A stretch of 64,000 nt of DNA from Cichorium intybus (lineage: Eukaryota > Streptophyta > Magnoliopsida > Asterales > Asteraceae), in contig CM042011.1 of the NCBI GenBank assembly GCA_023525715.1, positions 2,143,501 through 2,207,500 on the forward strand. Reading direction: 5' to 3'. Below the pieces are notes generated by a model, which had not been told where the DNA came from, did not search any database, and was given only the letters and a program-made list of their open reading frames with translations. Both the position numbers and the translations under genes were made by a program. Below, piece by piece: positions 1 through 9,059 of the stretch (positions are counted from its first letter, which is position 1; every line of letters begins with the position of its first letter).

Positions 1-1112
1 ATCTTTCAACACCAATGTACACCCTACATTGGTCTTTATATGTACATCACCGATACCAACAATGTTAGAGGAACTGGTGTTTCCCATCCTCACGATACCA
101 TGGTTTACGGATTTATATGTTGCAAATAAATCCCGGTCCGGAGTGGAATGATATGATGCAGCGGTATCAATCACCCACTCGTCATCACGAGCGCCTACGT
201 GTAGGCATGCATCCTCCTCGCATGCAACAAGAGCAATGTCTTGTGAAATGTTGACCATGGTCTCACCATCCTCCTTGCTTGAACTAGTACTCGTTTCAGC
301 CTGTTCTCGTAGGAACTTTCGACAATCGCTCTTTTTGTGGCCATAATGATTGCAGTAATTGCAGTGGCCATCAAACCATGTACTTGAAGACTTTCCCCTT
401 TCTTTTGATCTTCCTCTAACTTGAGATCTTCCTCTACTTTGACCACGTCTGCCTCTACCTCGACCTCTTCCTCTGCCACCAGTTCTACCTCCGCCTCTTT
501 CTTTGTTTTCTGTTACGAGGGCAAATGACTGGTCTGTACCAGCTTCTTTTCTTCTGGCTTCCTCGTTCATGAGAGCGTCCGTGACCATCTCCATTGTCAC
601 TTTGCCACCGGGGGCAGAATTGCTGAGAGTAACAACAAGTGTTTCCCAATGATCAGGTAGAGAACTTAGCAACAATATTGCTTGCTCCTCATCTTTGAGA
701 ACCCATTCGGCAGAACTGAGCTGATTTACGAGATCTTGGAACTGACTCGTATGCTCGGCTATGGATGTACCACTTCGTAACTTGTGGTTTACCATGCGCC
801 TCATTAGTAGGGTTTTGTTGCGTGCAGTCTTTGCTTGATACATACTTTCAAGCTTTCCCAGAGTTTGTATGCATCTGTTTCTTGAGAAACATGATGAAAA
901 ACACTGTGGTCAATCCATTGTCGAATTTGTGCCACAGTTTTCTTATTCATTCTCGTCCAGACGTCGACTGTTGTATTTTCAGGTTTTACGCCCTTGGTTT
1001 CTAAAGGCTCTGCTAGATCCTTTAGATTCAACAAATCTTCCATCCTCGGCTTCCACATATTATAATTTGTGGGCGTAAGTCGGACCATTATATCCGAACT
1101 TGTAGATTCCAT
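1..1112 (-). pseudogene. Copia retrotransposon gag-protease, 5' part, running off the left edge
   Basis: Read on the minus strand from the ATG at 1112, this is the start of a Ty1/Copia polyprotein. The first part (1112-804) is a gag N-terminus with the usual 'MES..DIMVRLTPTNYNMWKPRME' style opening. Gag continues in another frame after a one-base shift near 838-851. A basic RGRGR-rich stretch follows (about 410-500), then a zinc knuckle C-x2-C-x4-H-x4-C (322-363), then the aspartic protease active site, with D-T-A in place of the more usual D-S-G (about 150-177). The frame stays open to base 1, so integrase, RT and RNase H, if present, lie outside the window. The frameshift makes this copy defective. 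A leader, PBS and LTR lie upstream in the same orientation. Confidence 0.9.
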
Positions 1113-1743
1113 AAGAAAGACTTCGTAGTTTGCGTTTTGTGAAATTTTGGGACGGAATTAGGCAAAACCGAGATCACGGTTATTTCCGAAAGGGTCGAAA
1201 TAGGTGGGATATATTTTTTCAGACTAAAATGAACTTCTGAAAAAATTATGGGCCAATTTGAAATGTTTAAGAAGTATAGGGGGCAATCTGTAATTTGTGG
1301 AATTACAGGGACCAAACTGGAAGGTTTTGAAACATAGGGACCTTTCTGAAACTTTTCAGAAGTATAAGGACCAAAATTGTAACTTTCAGGAAAAACTGGG
1401 ACCAAAACGGAGTTTTATAGAATTAGAGGGACCTGTTTGCAACTTTCTGGAATTTCAGGGGGCCAAAATACAGTTTTCTGAAACTTGCTATAGTGTTGCT
1501 ACAGTGTCGCTACAATGTCGTCTTCTCCGATCGTCTTCTCCGGTGAGTTTTCCGGCGAACTGGTTTTTCCGGCTACTATTCCGGCAAACCTTTGACCGGA
1601 CTTTTGGAGGCCTTCCGGTGGTCGAAAAATTCCGAAAAAAATATTTTCGGAATCGTGGGAACGAGTACTTTACAATGGTGTGCCCGGAAATCGATTTTGA
1701 GAAAAAAAAATTTCGACCAAAAAACGATCGGTACCGAAACGAG
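1113..1743 (-). other. 5' leader of the minus-strand Copia element, with degenerate short tandem repeats
   Basis: This lies between the PBS and the gag ATG of the minus-strand Copia element. From about 1245 to 1490 it holds roughly six degenerate units of 33-40 bp, each built round a GGGACC/GGACCAAA word followed by an A/T-rich tail. The open frames seen here on both strands arise from this repeat and match no recognised protein. Confidence 0.6.
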
Positions 1744-1755
1744 GCTCTGATACCA
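1744..1755 (-). other. Primer-binding site (initiator tRNA-Met type) of the minus-strand Copia
   Basis: The minus strand reads TGGTATCAGAGC, complementary to the 3' end of plant initiator tRNA-Met, the usual Copia primer. It sits two bases inside the LTR end at 1758, which fixes that LTR boundary and the element's orientation. Confidence 0.88.
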
Positions 1756-1757
1756 CT

Positions 1758-1845
1758 TGTTGGGATTGGAAAACTCTTCTATTTAGCACTAAAACAGAAT
1801 TACAATAGGAGGAGCAACTCTCACACTCGACTATTACAAAAAACC
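1758..1845 (-). repeat. 5' LTR of the minus-strand Copia, 3' portion (split by an insertion)
   Basis: This 88-bp piece begins on the plus strand with TGTTGGG at 1758, next to the PBS. It is interrupted at 1845/1846 by a second Copia element, and the rest of the LTR resumes at 4420. Confidence 0.8.
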
Positions 1846-2197
1846 TGTTAGGTGAATGTGAACATTTTGAAGTTGTTTTTTCAAAGTTTGGTGAAACAAT
1901 TTTCAAAGGTTGGTGAATGTGTTGAAACACAACTCTACATTCACATTACCTTCTCATATGTATAAATAGCCTTCATATGTTCAAGGAAAAATTGCACCAC
2001 AACTCAATACCTATAAGAATTGAGTGTATCTCTTGTAATCTCCTCATTCAAATAAAATCTAGTTGTAGCCCGTGGACGTAGGATTTGCACCGAATCCGAA
2101 CCACGTAAAAATCCTTGTGTTCTTCTTGCTTTATTTTCGTGAGTTTGTGTGTGTGTGATAGTGTTTCCGCTGCGTGTACCCTGTCCGATTCCTAACA
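1846..2197 (+). repeat. 5' LTR of the TR-GAG element
   Basis: A 352-bp LTR starting TGTTAGGTG and ending CCTAACA. It contains a TATAAATAG box at 1961 and ends two bases before the PBS. It is identical to the 3' copy except at LTR position 101. Confidence 0.93.
1961..1969 (+). promoter_or_regulatory. TATA box in the TR-GAG LTR
   Basis: TATAAATAG lies 116 bp into the LTR, a position suited to Copia transcription starting within the LTR. The same box is at 4183-4191 in the 3' LTR, where it could drive transcription outward into flanking DNA. Confidence 0.65.
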
Positions 2198-2199
2198 AC

Positions 2200-2211
2200 T
2201 GGTATCAGAGC
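2200..2211 (+). other. Primer-binding site of the TR-GAG element
   Basis: TGGTATCAGAGC, complementary to initiator tRNA-Met, lies two bases after the 5' LTR. Confidence 0.92.
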
Positions 2212-2394
2212 TTCGGGTTTTAGAGGAGGTCTCGGTTTTAGAAATTAGAGTATGCTCTGTGGTTGCAGTTTTGTCTGATCTTCCACATCAGAAACTAATT
2301 TCTATTAATCGTATTAAAAGGTATCTTGGTACTTTGAAGGGTACTGTTCTGTCACACAAAAGTACTATAAAATATTTGTCTCTTGTTTGTCGTA

Positions 2395-3942
2395 ATGGCT
2401 GAAGACAAGGTTGTAATCGAGAAGTTCAACGGTTCTGACTTTAGTTAGTGGAAAATGCAAATAGAAGCATTGTTATGTCAGAAAGATTTGGACATGGTAC
2501 TTGGAGACAAACCGGAGAAAATGGAAAAAGCTGCTGAAGATGCATGGAACTCAAAGGACAAGAAAGCTAAGGCGGTTATTACGTTGTCGTTGGAAAGGAG
2601 CGTTGCTTTCAACATCATGAAGGAAACCACGGCGCGTGGTATGATGGATGCTCTGACGAACATGTATGAGAAACCGTCGGCGGCTAACAAGGTGTTCTTG
2701 ATGAGGGAGCTGTTCACTACAAGGATGAATGAGGAAGGCTCAGTTACTGTTCACATTAACAATCTAAATTCAATTCTGTCCAGATTGTCATCTGTGGGAA
2801 TTAAATTTGATAACGAGACTCAAGCTTCACTGCTACTAGCTTCACTACCTGATAGCTGGTCAGGAACAGTTACTGCTGTTACGAGTTCAGTGGGGACCAG
2901 TGGTATGACGTTTGAAGGGGTTCGAGATTTGGTTCTAGGCGAGGATACCAGACGCAAGAATCAAGGTGGCTCGTCTTCTTTTGAGTTATTAAATATCGGA
3001 AGAGGTAGAGGGAATAACAGGAATAGTGGGAGTCGGGGAAGAAGTTCATCTAGAACTTGGAAGAATGTTAAGTGCTGGAACTTCCAGGAGGTGGGACATG
3101 TTAAGAGTCAATGTCCAAAGAAAGAATTGAACATTGCTGGTGCCGAGAGTGTGTCTGAGGATGATGCACTGATACTAAGTATGGAAAGTTCTGTAGACTC
3201 TTGGGTCATGGATTCAGGGGCTTCGTTTCACGCCATGGACAACGGAGAAACGATGATGAATCTAAAAGAAGGAGATTTTGGAAAGGTACGGTTAGCAAAT
3301 GACGAGATGCTTCAAGTAACGGGCATGGGAGATATTGATCTTGTTACTTCATTGGGAACTACATGGAACCTGAAGAATGTCAGGGTGATTCCGGAGCTGA
3401 AGAAGAAATTGATTTCTGTTAGTCAGCTGGATAAACAAGGACTGGAAGTAAGGTTTGGTGGTGGTAAATGGAGGGTGGTCAATGGTAATTCGGTGATTGC
3501 TCAAGGTATGAAGTGTGGGTCATTGTATATGGTTGAGGTACCTGCTGAGGGAAGTATGACCGTCCCCGTTAAGCATGATAAAATCTGGTTCGCTAAATCT
3601 AGTGCTAAGAGAGTTCATTTTGCAAACATGAATTCTGGAGCCAAAGGGATGTTAGCTGAACGAGTCGGAAAGTCTAAACCATTCAGGGGATTTTGTGACA
3701 GTGGGAGCACGGGGTGTGTTCCGGGTACAGTTACAAAGAGCCGTTGGGTTTTGAAGACTAAGACTGAAAAATTCTCTCCTGTTGGAAGTTTGCAAAGTTT
3801 GGAGAGTGTTAGTGGTCCTCGGTGTATCTCTGGATCCGGTGGAGTGTCCAAGCCGGTTGAGACAGGGGATGAGTCGGTGGCGGTATTGACCACGACTGAG
3901 TTGGAGCTTGTAGGAGCTTCAACTGGCCCTTCTAGTACTTGA
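2395..3942 (+). pseudogene. gag-protease of the TR-GAG Copia element, with an early amber codon
   Basis: The family-like start is the ATG at 2395 ('MAEDKVVIEKFNGSDFS'), but codon 18 (2446-2448) is TAG. The frame then stays open for 495 codons from the ATG at 2455. It covers the Copia gag domain (about 2455-2960), a GRGRGN-rich basic stretch (2995-3060), a zinc knuckle at 3073-3114 whose second cysteine is phenylalanine (C-W-N-F), and the protease site 'WVMDSGASFH' (about 3203-3232). After a short pre-integrase-like 'KLISVSQLDKQG' the frame runs through about 150 low-similarity residues to the stop. No H-H-C-C, D-D-E or Y-x-D-D motif follows. Either this copy has lost Gag, or a shorter Gag starts at 2455. 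The broken knuckle suggests poor RNA packaging by its own product. Confidence 0.85.
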
Positions 3943-4054
3943 TGATGAGGGGCGGCTGCAACTAGGAAATTGGCTGAGTCTTAGCTTGTTCTTTGGAACT
4001 GGAAGCTTGGAAGACTTGTTATGTTAGGAGATTAATGAGAGATGTTCAAAATCT

Positions 4055-4066
4055 TCAAGTGGGAGA
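4055..4066 (+). other. Polypurine tract of the TR-GAG element
   Basis: A purine-rich run (AAGTGGGAGA) ends just before the 3' LTR at 4068, as expected for the plus-strand primer of a Copia element. Confidence 0.75.
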
Positions 4067-4067
4067 T

Positions 4068-4419
4068 TGTTAGGTGAATGTGAACATTTTGAAGTTGTTT
4101 TTTCAAAGTTTGGTGAAACAATTTTCAAAGGTTGGTGAATGTGTTGAAACACAACTCTACATTCACACTACCTTCTCATATGTATAAATAGCCTTCATAT
4201 GTTCAAGGAAAAATTGCACCACAACTCAATACCTATAAGAATTGAGTGTATCTCTTGTAATCTCCTCATTCAAATAAAATCTAGTTGTAGCCCGTGGACG
4301 TAGGATTTGCACCGAATCCGAACCACGTAAAAATCCTTGTGTTCTTCTTGCTTTATTTTCGTGAGTTTGTGTGTGTGTGATAGTGTTTCCGCTGCGTGTA
4401 CCCTGTCCGATTCCTAACA
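4068..4419 (+). repeat. 3' LTR of the TR-GAG element
   Basis: A 352-bp LTR with one difference from the 5' copy. It is followed by the resumed LTR of the host Copia element. Confidence 0.93.
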
Positions 4420-4684
4420 AAACAAACCCTTTCTCTAACACTTACACTCTAAGTGTTTCTCTCTAACTCTATGTGTTTGTGGTGTGTTTTGGGATGCATT
4501 TACAACTGAGGTTGGGGCTCCTTTTATAGTCATGACAGCCATCTTTTATGCAGCCTTTTTAAATGTGTTCACCATATGAAAATAAGAATTTTCCACCTTA
4601 GGCTTTGTCAACAATGGTGGCTTGGTGGCTTCAAAGATTGAGGCTGGAACACAACAATATGGGTCGGGTTTAAGTTTACCAACA
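4420..4684 (-). repeat. 5' LTR of the minus-strand Copia, 5' portion
   Basis: This resumes the LTR broken at 1845. On the minus strand it starts TGTTGGTAAAC at 4684 and carries a TATAAAAG box (minus strand, 4528-4521). Joined with 1758-1845 and minus the 5-bp duplication, the LTR is about 348 bp with TGTTGG/CCAACA ends. The far end of this element is outside the window, so its target-site duplication cannot be checked. Confidence 0.75.
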
Positions 4685-5284
4685 AACACTTTTGGTTTCT
4701 TTTGAAGTATATAAATTTGAATGTGTTATCTATTTTATAAATATTATACTATTACAATAGTAATCTAATTATTTTTCAGTTGAGTTAATTGGAGTACTAG
4801 ATTGTTTCCTTACATTTCAAACGACTCTCAACTTGAAAACATCACAACATACCTGTTTTTAGACCCATTTATAGGCAAAACTATCAAAATTACGATGGTG
4901 TATAACCTTTTGCAGTTTTGATATTTGTAAGCCAAATGAATTTTTTTTTGATAAAATCATTTCATCTGAGAAGAAAACCGAACTTTAAATTAGCAATAGA
5001 CATTAGTTTCTCGATTTCCAAATGTTTTGCTTGTAATATGCAGGCTTTTTTTCTTGGTGTCATGACATCAAAATCAAATATCGGGCCTTCTTATAGTCGA
5101 GAAAATTTATAAATAAGGAAACCATTTATTAAGCAAAAGAAGTAAAAAAACATGGCTCAAACTAAAAATATTATATCACAAAAAAAATCAAAACAATATT
5201 TGAAATGTTGCTACACTTTTGTCTTTCTGTCATCCATGTACGCAACACCCTTTGTGCGACAAAGGTGCTCATGTTTTCGATTTG
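4685..5284. other. Intergenic, AT-rich
   Basis: I see no gene here. A 64-codon frame at 4918-5112 has no recognisable features. The right end is the 3' flank of the LEA_2 gene. Confidence 0.5.
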
Positions 5285-6166
5285 TCACCGTTTAGTGGCA
5301 CAGTTTTTCGCGACCAAAATTCCGCTCGGAGGAGCACTCACTACAAATTTACAGTGACCATATAACCAATACGAGTACCGAAAAAAACCACCAAGATTTG
5401 ACGTTGTACGAAGGAAACTCTTTGCTTCAAACATAATTCTCCCAGTCCGTATTTGCTCGTTCAACTGTGCCACGTGTCGTCTCGAAAACGGGATTTGGCT
5501 ACTCACCATATGAACATCCCTAAGCTCATAACTTCTTTTTGAGACCGATAAAGGTTCTACATATCTTGCAGCAATTAAAGTTCCTTCAAAATAAAGATTA
5601 ATGACCATATAACGGAATTCTACGTTCACTTTCTTATTCGGATTTGTGAAATTTGCTAGCAAAGTCATGTCCCCGTTAAGCAAATAACCAAGATCAAGAT
5701 ACGCCGCATTGAAGCTCGCGTCTGCAATATCGAATTTAGGGTATCGTGGACGGTACGCGAGGTATACAATCAGTAGAATCAAGCCTCCAAGTATTACAAT
5801 AATCCACAATAAAACACAACATATCGCGACAAGCCATGTTAAGCGCTTGGTTTTCCGTTGTGGCGGGACCTGAAGAGATGGTGACGGGTAATGGGGAACA
5901 CCGCCGCCTTGGTGGGTGACTGGTGACGGTCGTGGATGTGGTGGGCCCCTTCCAAGTACAGATACTGGTACTGGTACTGGGGATGATATTGATAGATGAG
6001 ATCCTGGTTCTTGTGAGCGTGGTAAGATGGGAAGTGTTTGAGAAGAAGAAGGTGGGGATGGTCTGAACCGTGTTGGAAGGGCCGAGCCGTCTGTGTGGTC
6101 ATGGGTTTGGGGGGGCCGTTGGAGCCGCGGCTGAAAATGCGGGTTGGTCTCGCGTGGGTGAAACAT
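5285..6166 (-). CDS. NDR1/HIN1-like (NHL) LEA_2-domain membrane protein
   Basis: The 293-residue protein is intronless. The start at 6166 is the first ATG; the open frame reaches further up to 6289, but only from a TTG. Residues 1-105 are a Pro/His/Ser-rich, probably disordered cytoplasmic tail ending in a basic patch (QRKTKR). Residues about 110-137 are one strong hydrophobic segment ('WLVAICCVLLWIIVILGG'). The rest is a LEA_2-type beta domain beginning 'YRPRYPKFDIADASF', with the family's 'NPNKKVNVEFRYM' and 'YFEGTLIA' blocks. Known NHL proteins sit in the plasma membrane as type II proteins, and some act in defence, senescence or cell-wall contact. The role of this one cannot be read from sequence. 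Its nearest neighbour, NRT3, is on the same strand 1.5 kb away and looks unrelated. Confidence 0.88.
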   Translation of the reverse strand: MFHPRETNPHFQPRLQRPPQTHDHTDGSALPTRFRPSPPSSSQTLPILPRSQEPGSHLSISSPVPVPVSVLGRGPPHPRPSPVTHQGGGVPHYPSPSLQVPPQRKTKRLTWLVAICCVLLWIIVILGGLILLIVYLAYRPRYPKFDIADASFNAAYLDLGYLLNGDMTLLANFTNPNKKVNVEFRYMVINLYFEGTLIAARYVEPLSVSKRSYELRDVHMVSSQIPFSRRHVAQLNEQIRTGRIMFEAKSFLRTTSNLGGFFRYSYWLYGHCKFVVSAPPSGILVAKNCATKR

Positions 6167-6915
6167 GGGTGGGTTGATGGAAGTGGTTGGGTACGAAAAT
6201 GTGGATGGTGCACAAGTTATGAATATTTGAGGTGACTTGAAGCTAGGTAAAAAGCAAAGAATCAAGGAATTGTTGGCCAAGGAAGGCAAGTAATGTAATT
6301 GATACCAATCTTTTTAGGGACCAAAATTAATCACTTAGCCCCACACCGTGCACCCACACTAGCCCATTAGCCATAGATAAAGTGCACAATTAGTCATGAG
6401 TCATGACTAAAATGAAATATATTTTTAACTGCAAAACGCTATGTTTTTTAAGTTATGCACATGTATACTTATGGTAAATATGTCTAAAAGGATTATGGAT
6501 ACAAAAGAGATAGGCTTCGCAATTTCCGACCTTTATCTTAGTTATATAAGGAATTGTTTCATGGGATGTACCAATAAAAACTATTTATTTATTTATAGCA
6601 TTACAAAAGTATTACAAAAAAATTTGAATATATGCACGCACATACTCTGGGAACTAGGTCTGCCCCTATTAATACCAATCCAGAAAAAAAAAAAAAAAAA
6701 AAAAAAAAAAAGTGCCATTGTGTTTGCTTCGTGTTCGGTTTACCAACGTTATTAAATTGTTTTTGCTTCGTGTTCGATTTACCAACATTATAAATTGTGT
6801 TATTCTCATAGATGGATGATATTAGTTGTGGGAAGCAGGGGTTTGAATAACTGTGCGAACACTTTGTATTCATTTTGATTATTTAAAACTTTACAATCAT
6901 TTAGCAGTAAGTAAG
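6167..6915. other. Intergenic, with a 28-A tract and a short tandem duplication
   Basis: This holds the 5' flank of the LEA_2 gene, a run of A at 6684-6711, and just after it two copies of a 38-bp unit (about 6722-6798, 'TTGCTTCGTGTTCG' core). The A tract could be the tail of an old retroposed sequence, but I recognise no SINE promoter boxes upstream of it. Confidence 0.45.
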
Positions 6916-7412
6916 ACTGTAAACGAACCGAACGAACACAAACGAAGGCTTGTTCGTGTTCGTTTGTCAAAGTTAGCCGAACAAACAAAAGAATACGAAC
7001 AGATAAACAAATGAGTTTTCTTGTTCAGGATCGTTCGTTTAACAAATTATTTTGTTCATGTTCGTTTGTTTATGTTCGTGAACATGCTAAACAAACATAA
7101 ATGAACAAACCTAAACGAACAGATATAGACAAACGCAATTGAACATAAACGAACATATAATATTGTAATGTTATCAAACATAATTGAATCTATATGAATA
7201 TATAATGAACTTAAATGAACAAACATAAACGAACCCAAATGAACATCATAAACGAAAGTTCACGAACATAATTGAACGAATGAGACCATTGTTTATGTTC
7301 GCTCGTTTAACTAAACGAACGAGGATTTGTGTTCGTGTTTGTTCATTTACTAAACAAACTTCCTGCCAAACAGTTCACGAACGGTTCGCTGAACGTTCAG
7401 TTCATTTACAGT
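6916..7412. repeat. MITE-like element built of GTTCGTTT words
   Basis: The termini are imperfect inverted repeats: ACTGTAAACGAACCGAACG at the left, and at the right (reverse complement) ACTGTAAATGAACTGAACG, 17 of 19 matching. The interior is made almost wholly of GTTCGTTTG/CATAAACGAAC words on alternating strands, so the whole element can fold on itself. No clean target-site duplication is visible, so the superfamily is not assigned. A short stretch of similar words occurs at 30770-30845. Confidence 0.65.
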
Positions 7413-7671
7413 TTAAGTGGCCTTCGATTGTGTTGGGATGAAATAATAATGTATTATTTTGGATGCTAGAGTTGACTTCTGACTTCTGACTTTTACAATC
7501 AATCTCAAGTTGATCACCAAAAGAATATCAACTTACATAGGATATTTTAAAAATTGACAAGCACGATATTTTGTTAATTTTACCAAATAGAAATTCCTAG
7601 AGAGGAAACTCCATTAGATTCGAGTAAGCTAGATGTCCAATGATAATAGTAGCTATTAAACAAACGTATAA

Positions 7672-8369
7672 TTAATTTTTGACTTTGGATTGTCTTTTCT
7701 CCAACAAGAAAAACCCAACTAATGATAGTAAAGCAAAAACAGAAAAACAAATGGACGCAATATCGACCGATACATGACGCCCACTAATTCCTTGAATCTT
7801 AAATAAGTTAGAACTCTTTTTATCGTTAGTAGTTTGCCCATAAGCTATCTCTTCATCGACAGTATTATAAACGTATGCTCTCACAAAATATGTGGCCGTA
7901 GGTATATCTTTCTCAATCACCCATTGAAATTCTTGACTATTCTGCTCATAAGCTTTTTCCCATATAGTAAACTGGCACGTTTTGTCTTTCTTTAAGTTGT
8001 CTACTGTCTTCCTCCATTTTCGGTCCACTTGGCTAATTGGGGCATAACAAAGCTTCACCTTCACAAAATTGAATGATCCATTGTTTTGGTTTGCAATAGT
8101 ACGGTTTGATCCAACGGTTACCGTTATAGAATCTTTCCCGGCTTGTAGAACTGAAAGTTACATATTTATTATAGACCCCGAAAATAATCAAGTATGAACA
8201 AAATTACAAAAGCATGTAAGTTTATGATGAGTGCGGTTTTACCTTGATTTTCTGTAGTAGAGGTGACGATAGAAAGAGATTGTGGCAACGATGAGAATAG
8301 CACATCTCCGTTGCTAATCTGTGACACAAAGAAGAGAAAAAGAAAAGCTTTGAGCATGAAAGATTTCAT
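7672..8369 (-). CDS. NRT3: High-affinity nitrate transporter-activating protein NRT3/NAR2
   Basis: Two exons, 8369-8243 and 8150-7672, with a 92-bp GT..AG intron, encode 201 residues. The ORF break is explained by splicing CAA-G to TT-CTA (Gln-Val). Residues 1-21 form a signal peptide. The mature part starts 'DVLFSSLPQSL', has the family hallmark 'VKVKLCYAPISQVDRKWRK', then 'IPTATYFVRAY' and 'SGRHVSVDIASICFS'. A single C-terminal membrane helix (about 173-192) is followed by a short basic tail. In other plants NAR2/NRT3 binds NRT2 transporters at the root plasma membrane and is needed for their stability and high-affinity nitrate uptake. It does not transport by itself. Length and motif order are normal, so it is probably functional. 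Confidence 0.95.
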
Positions 8370-9059
8370 GTTTGAAATCTAAAATGAGAGAATTGAAATC
8401 TTGAGGGTGTTTTTAATGGTTGATTTTATGAGGTAAAGACGTAAAGTCCAAATTGTGGTGTGAAGTCAAAATTGTCACCTACAAGAGTTTAATGACCATA
8501 GGCATTGGCCCATGGCTAACACTTGCAGTGTCAACTGTCAAAAGTTCCGGTTGGCAATTGGTTTTGTTCTTATTTGAGACGAATTCAATGTTTTAACTTT
8601 TATAGCTTCAATATATGTGGTTACATCAATCCTTTGTAAGAAAAGTTTTAATCGATTTAAGTGTATCTAACAATTTATTAGAAACCATTCACTTGGTCAC
8701 ATAAATAGTTGGATGCCATGATAAGAAAAATAACGAATTTTGGTGTGGATAATCATAGGGAAACATTCAGAAAATTTTCTCTGAATTTATTAACAATAAA
8801 GTCATGATTGTTATCTTCACAAATGGCCAAAAATGAAAAATTACAACCAATTATTTATACATTTGAGATTCTAGCCAATAATTTTCAGGAAAATCTTATA
8901 TTTTGGGGCAATTTCTCATAAACAATTACCAATTTCATGTCATTTTTTGTAAATAATTTACGATCTGTACCATTTTCTGTTAAAAAACTAAAATCATTAC
9001 TTTATCCTTAATGAGTCTATAATATAATAATTTCCCTAAACATCTTCCTATATTTATAA
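8370..9059. other. Intergenic, upstream of NRT3
   Basis: This is the putative promoter and 5' UTR of the minus-strand NRT3 gene (8370 upward), then AT-rich DNA up to the Helitron end at 9060. I cannot point to a convincing nitrate-response element by eye. Confidence 0.4.

Larger units (their letters stand above)
1846..4419 (+). mobile_element. Non-autonomous Copia element with gag-protease only (TR-GAG type)
   Basis: This is a complete element by structure: two 352-bp LTRs (1846-2197 and 4068-4419) with TGTTAGG...CCTAACA ends, a tRNA-Met PBS, one gag-protease frame and a polypurine tract. The LTRs differ at a single base (T at 1946, C at 4168), so insertion is recent. Flanks are AAACC (1841-1845) and AAACA (4420-4424), a 4/5 target-site duplication. 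The 1870-bp interior holds no integrase, RT or RNase H, so movement must have used enzymes from another Copia element. It sits inside the LTR of the minus-strand Copia and is therefore younger than it. The structure matches what the literature calls TR-GAG elements. Confidence 0.9.

Noticed and set aside
1088..1930. Open frames of 86-184 codons on both strands in the Copia leader
   Set aside because: They arise from the degenerate GGGACC repeats between PBS and gag, and no family features are seen.
2004..2198. Small minus-strand frame repeated at 4226-4441
   Set aside because: It is present in both LTRs of the TR-GAG element and antisense to it; chance frame.
6167..6289. Longer N-terminus of the LEA_2 protein (334 residues)
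   Set aside because: The upstream start would be TTG; the first ATG is at 6166 and gives a family-like N-terminus.
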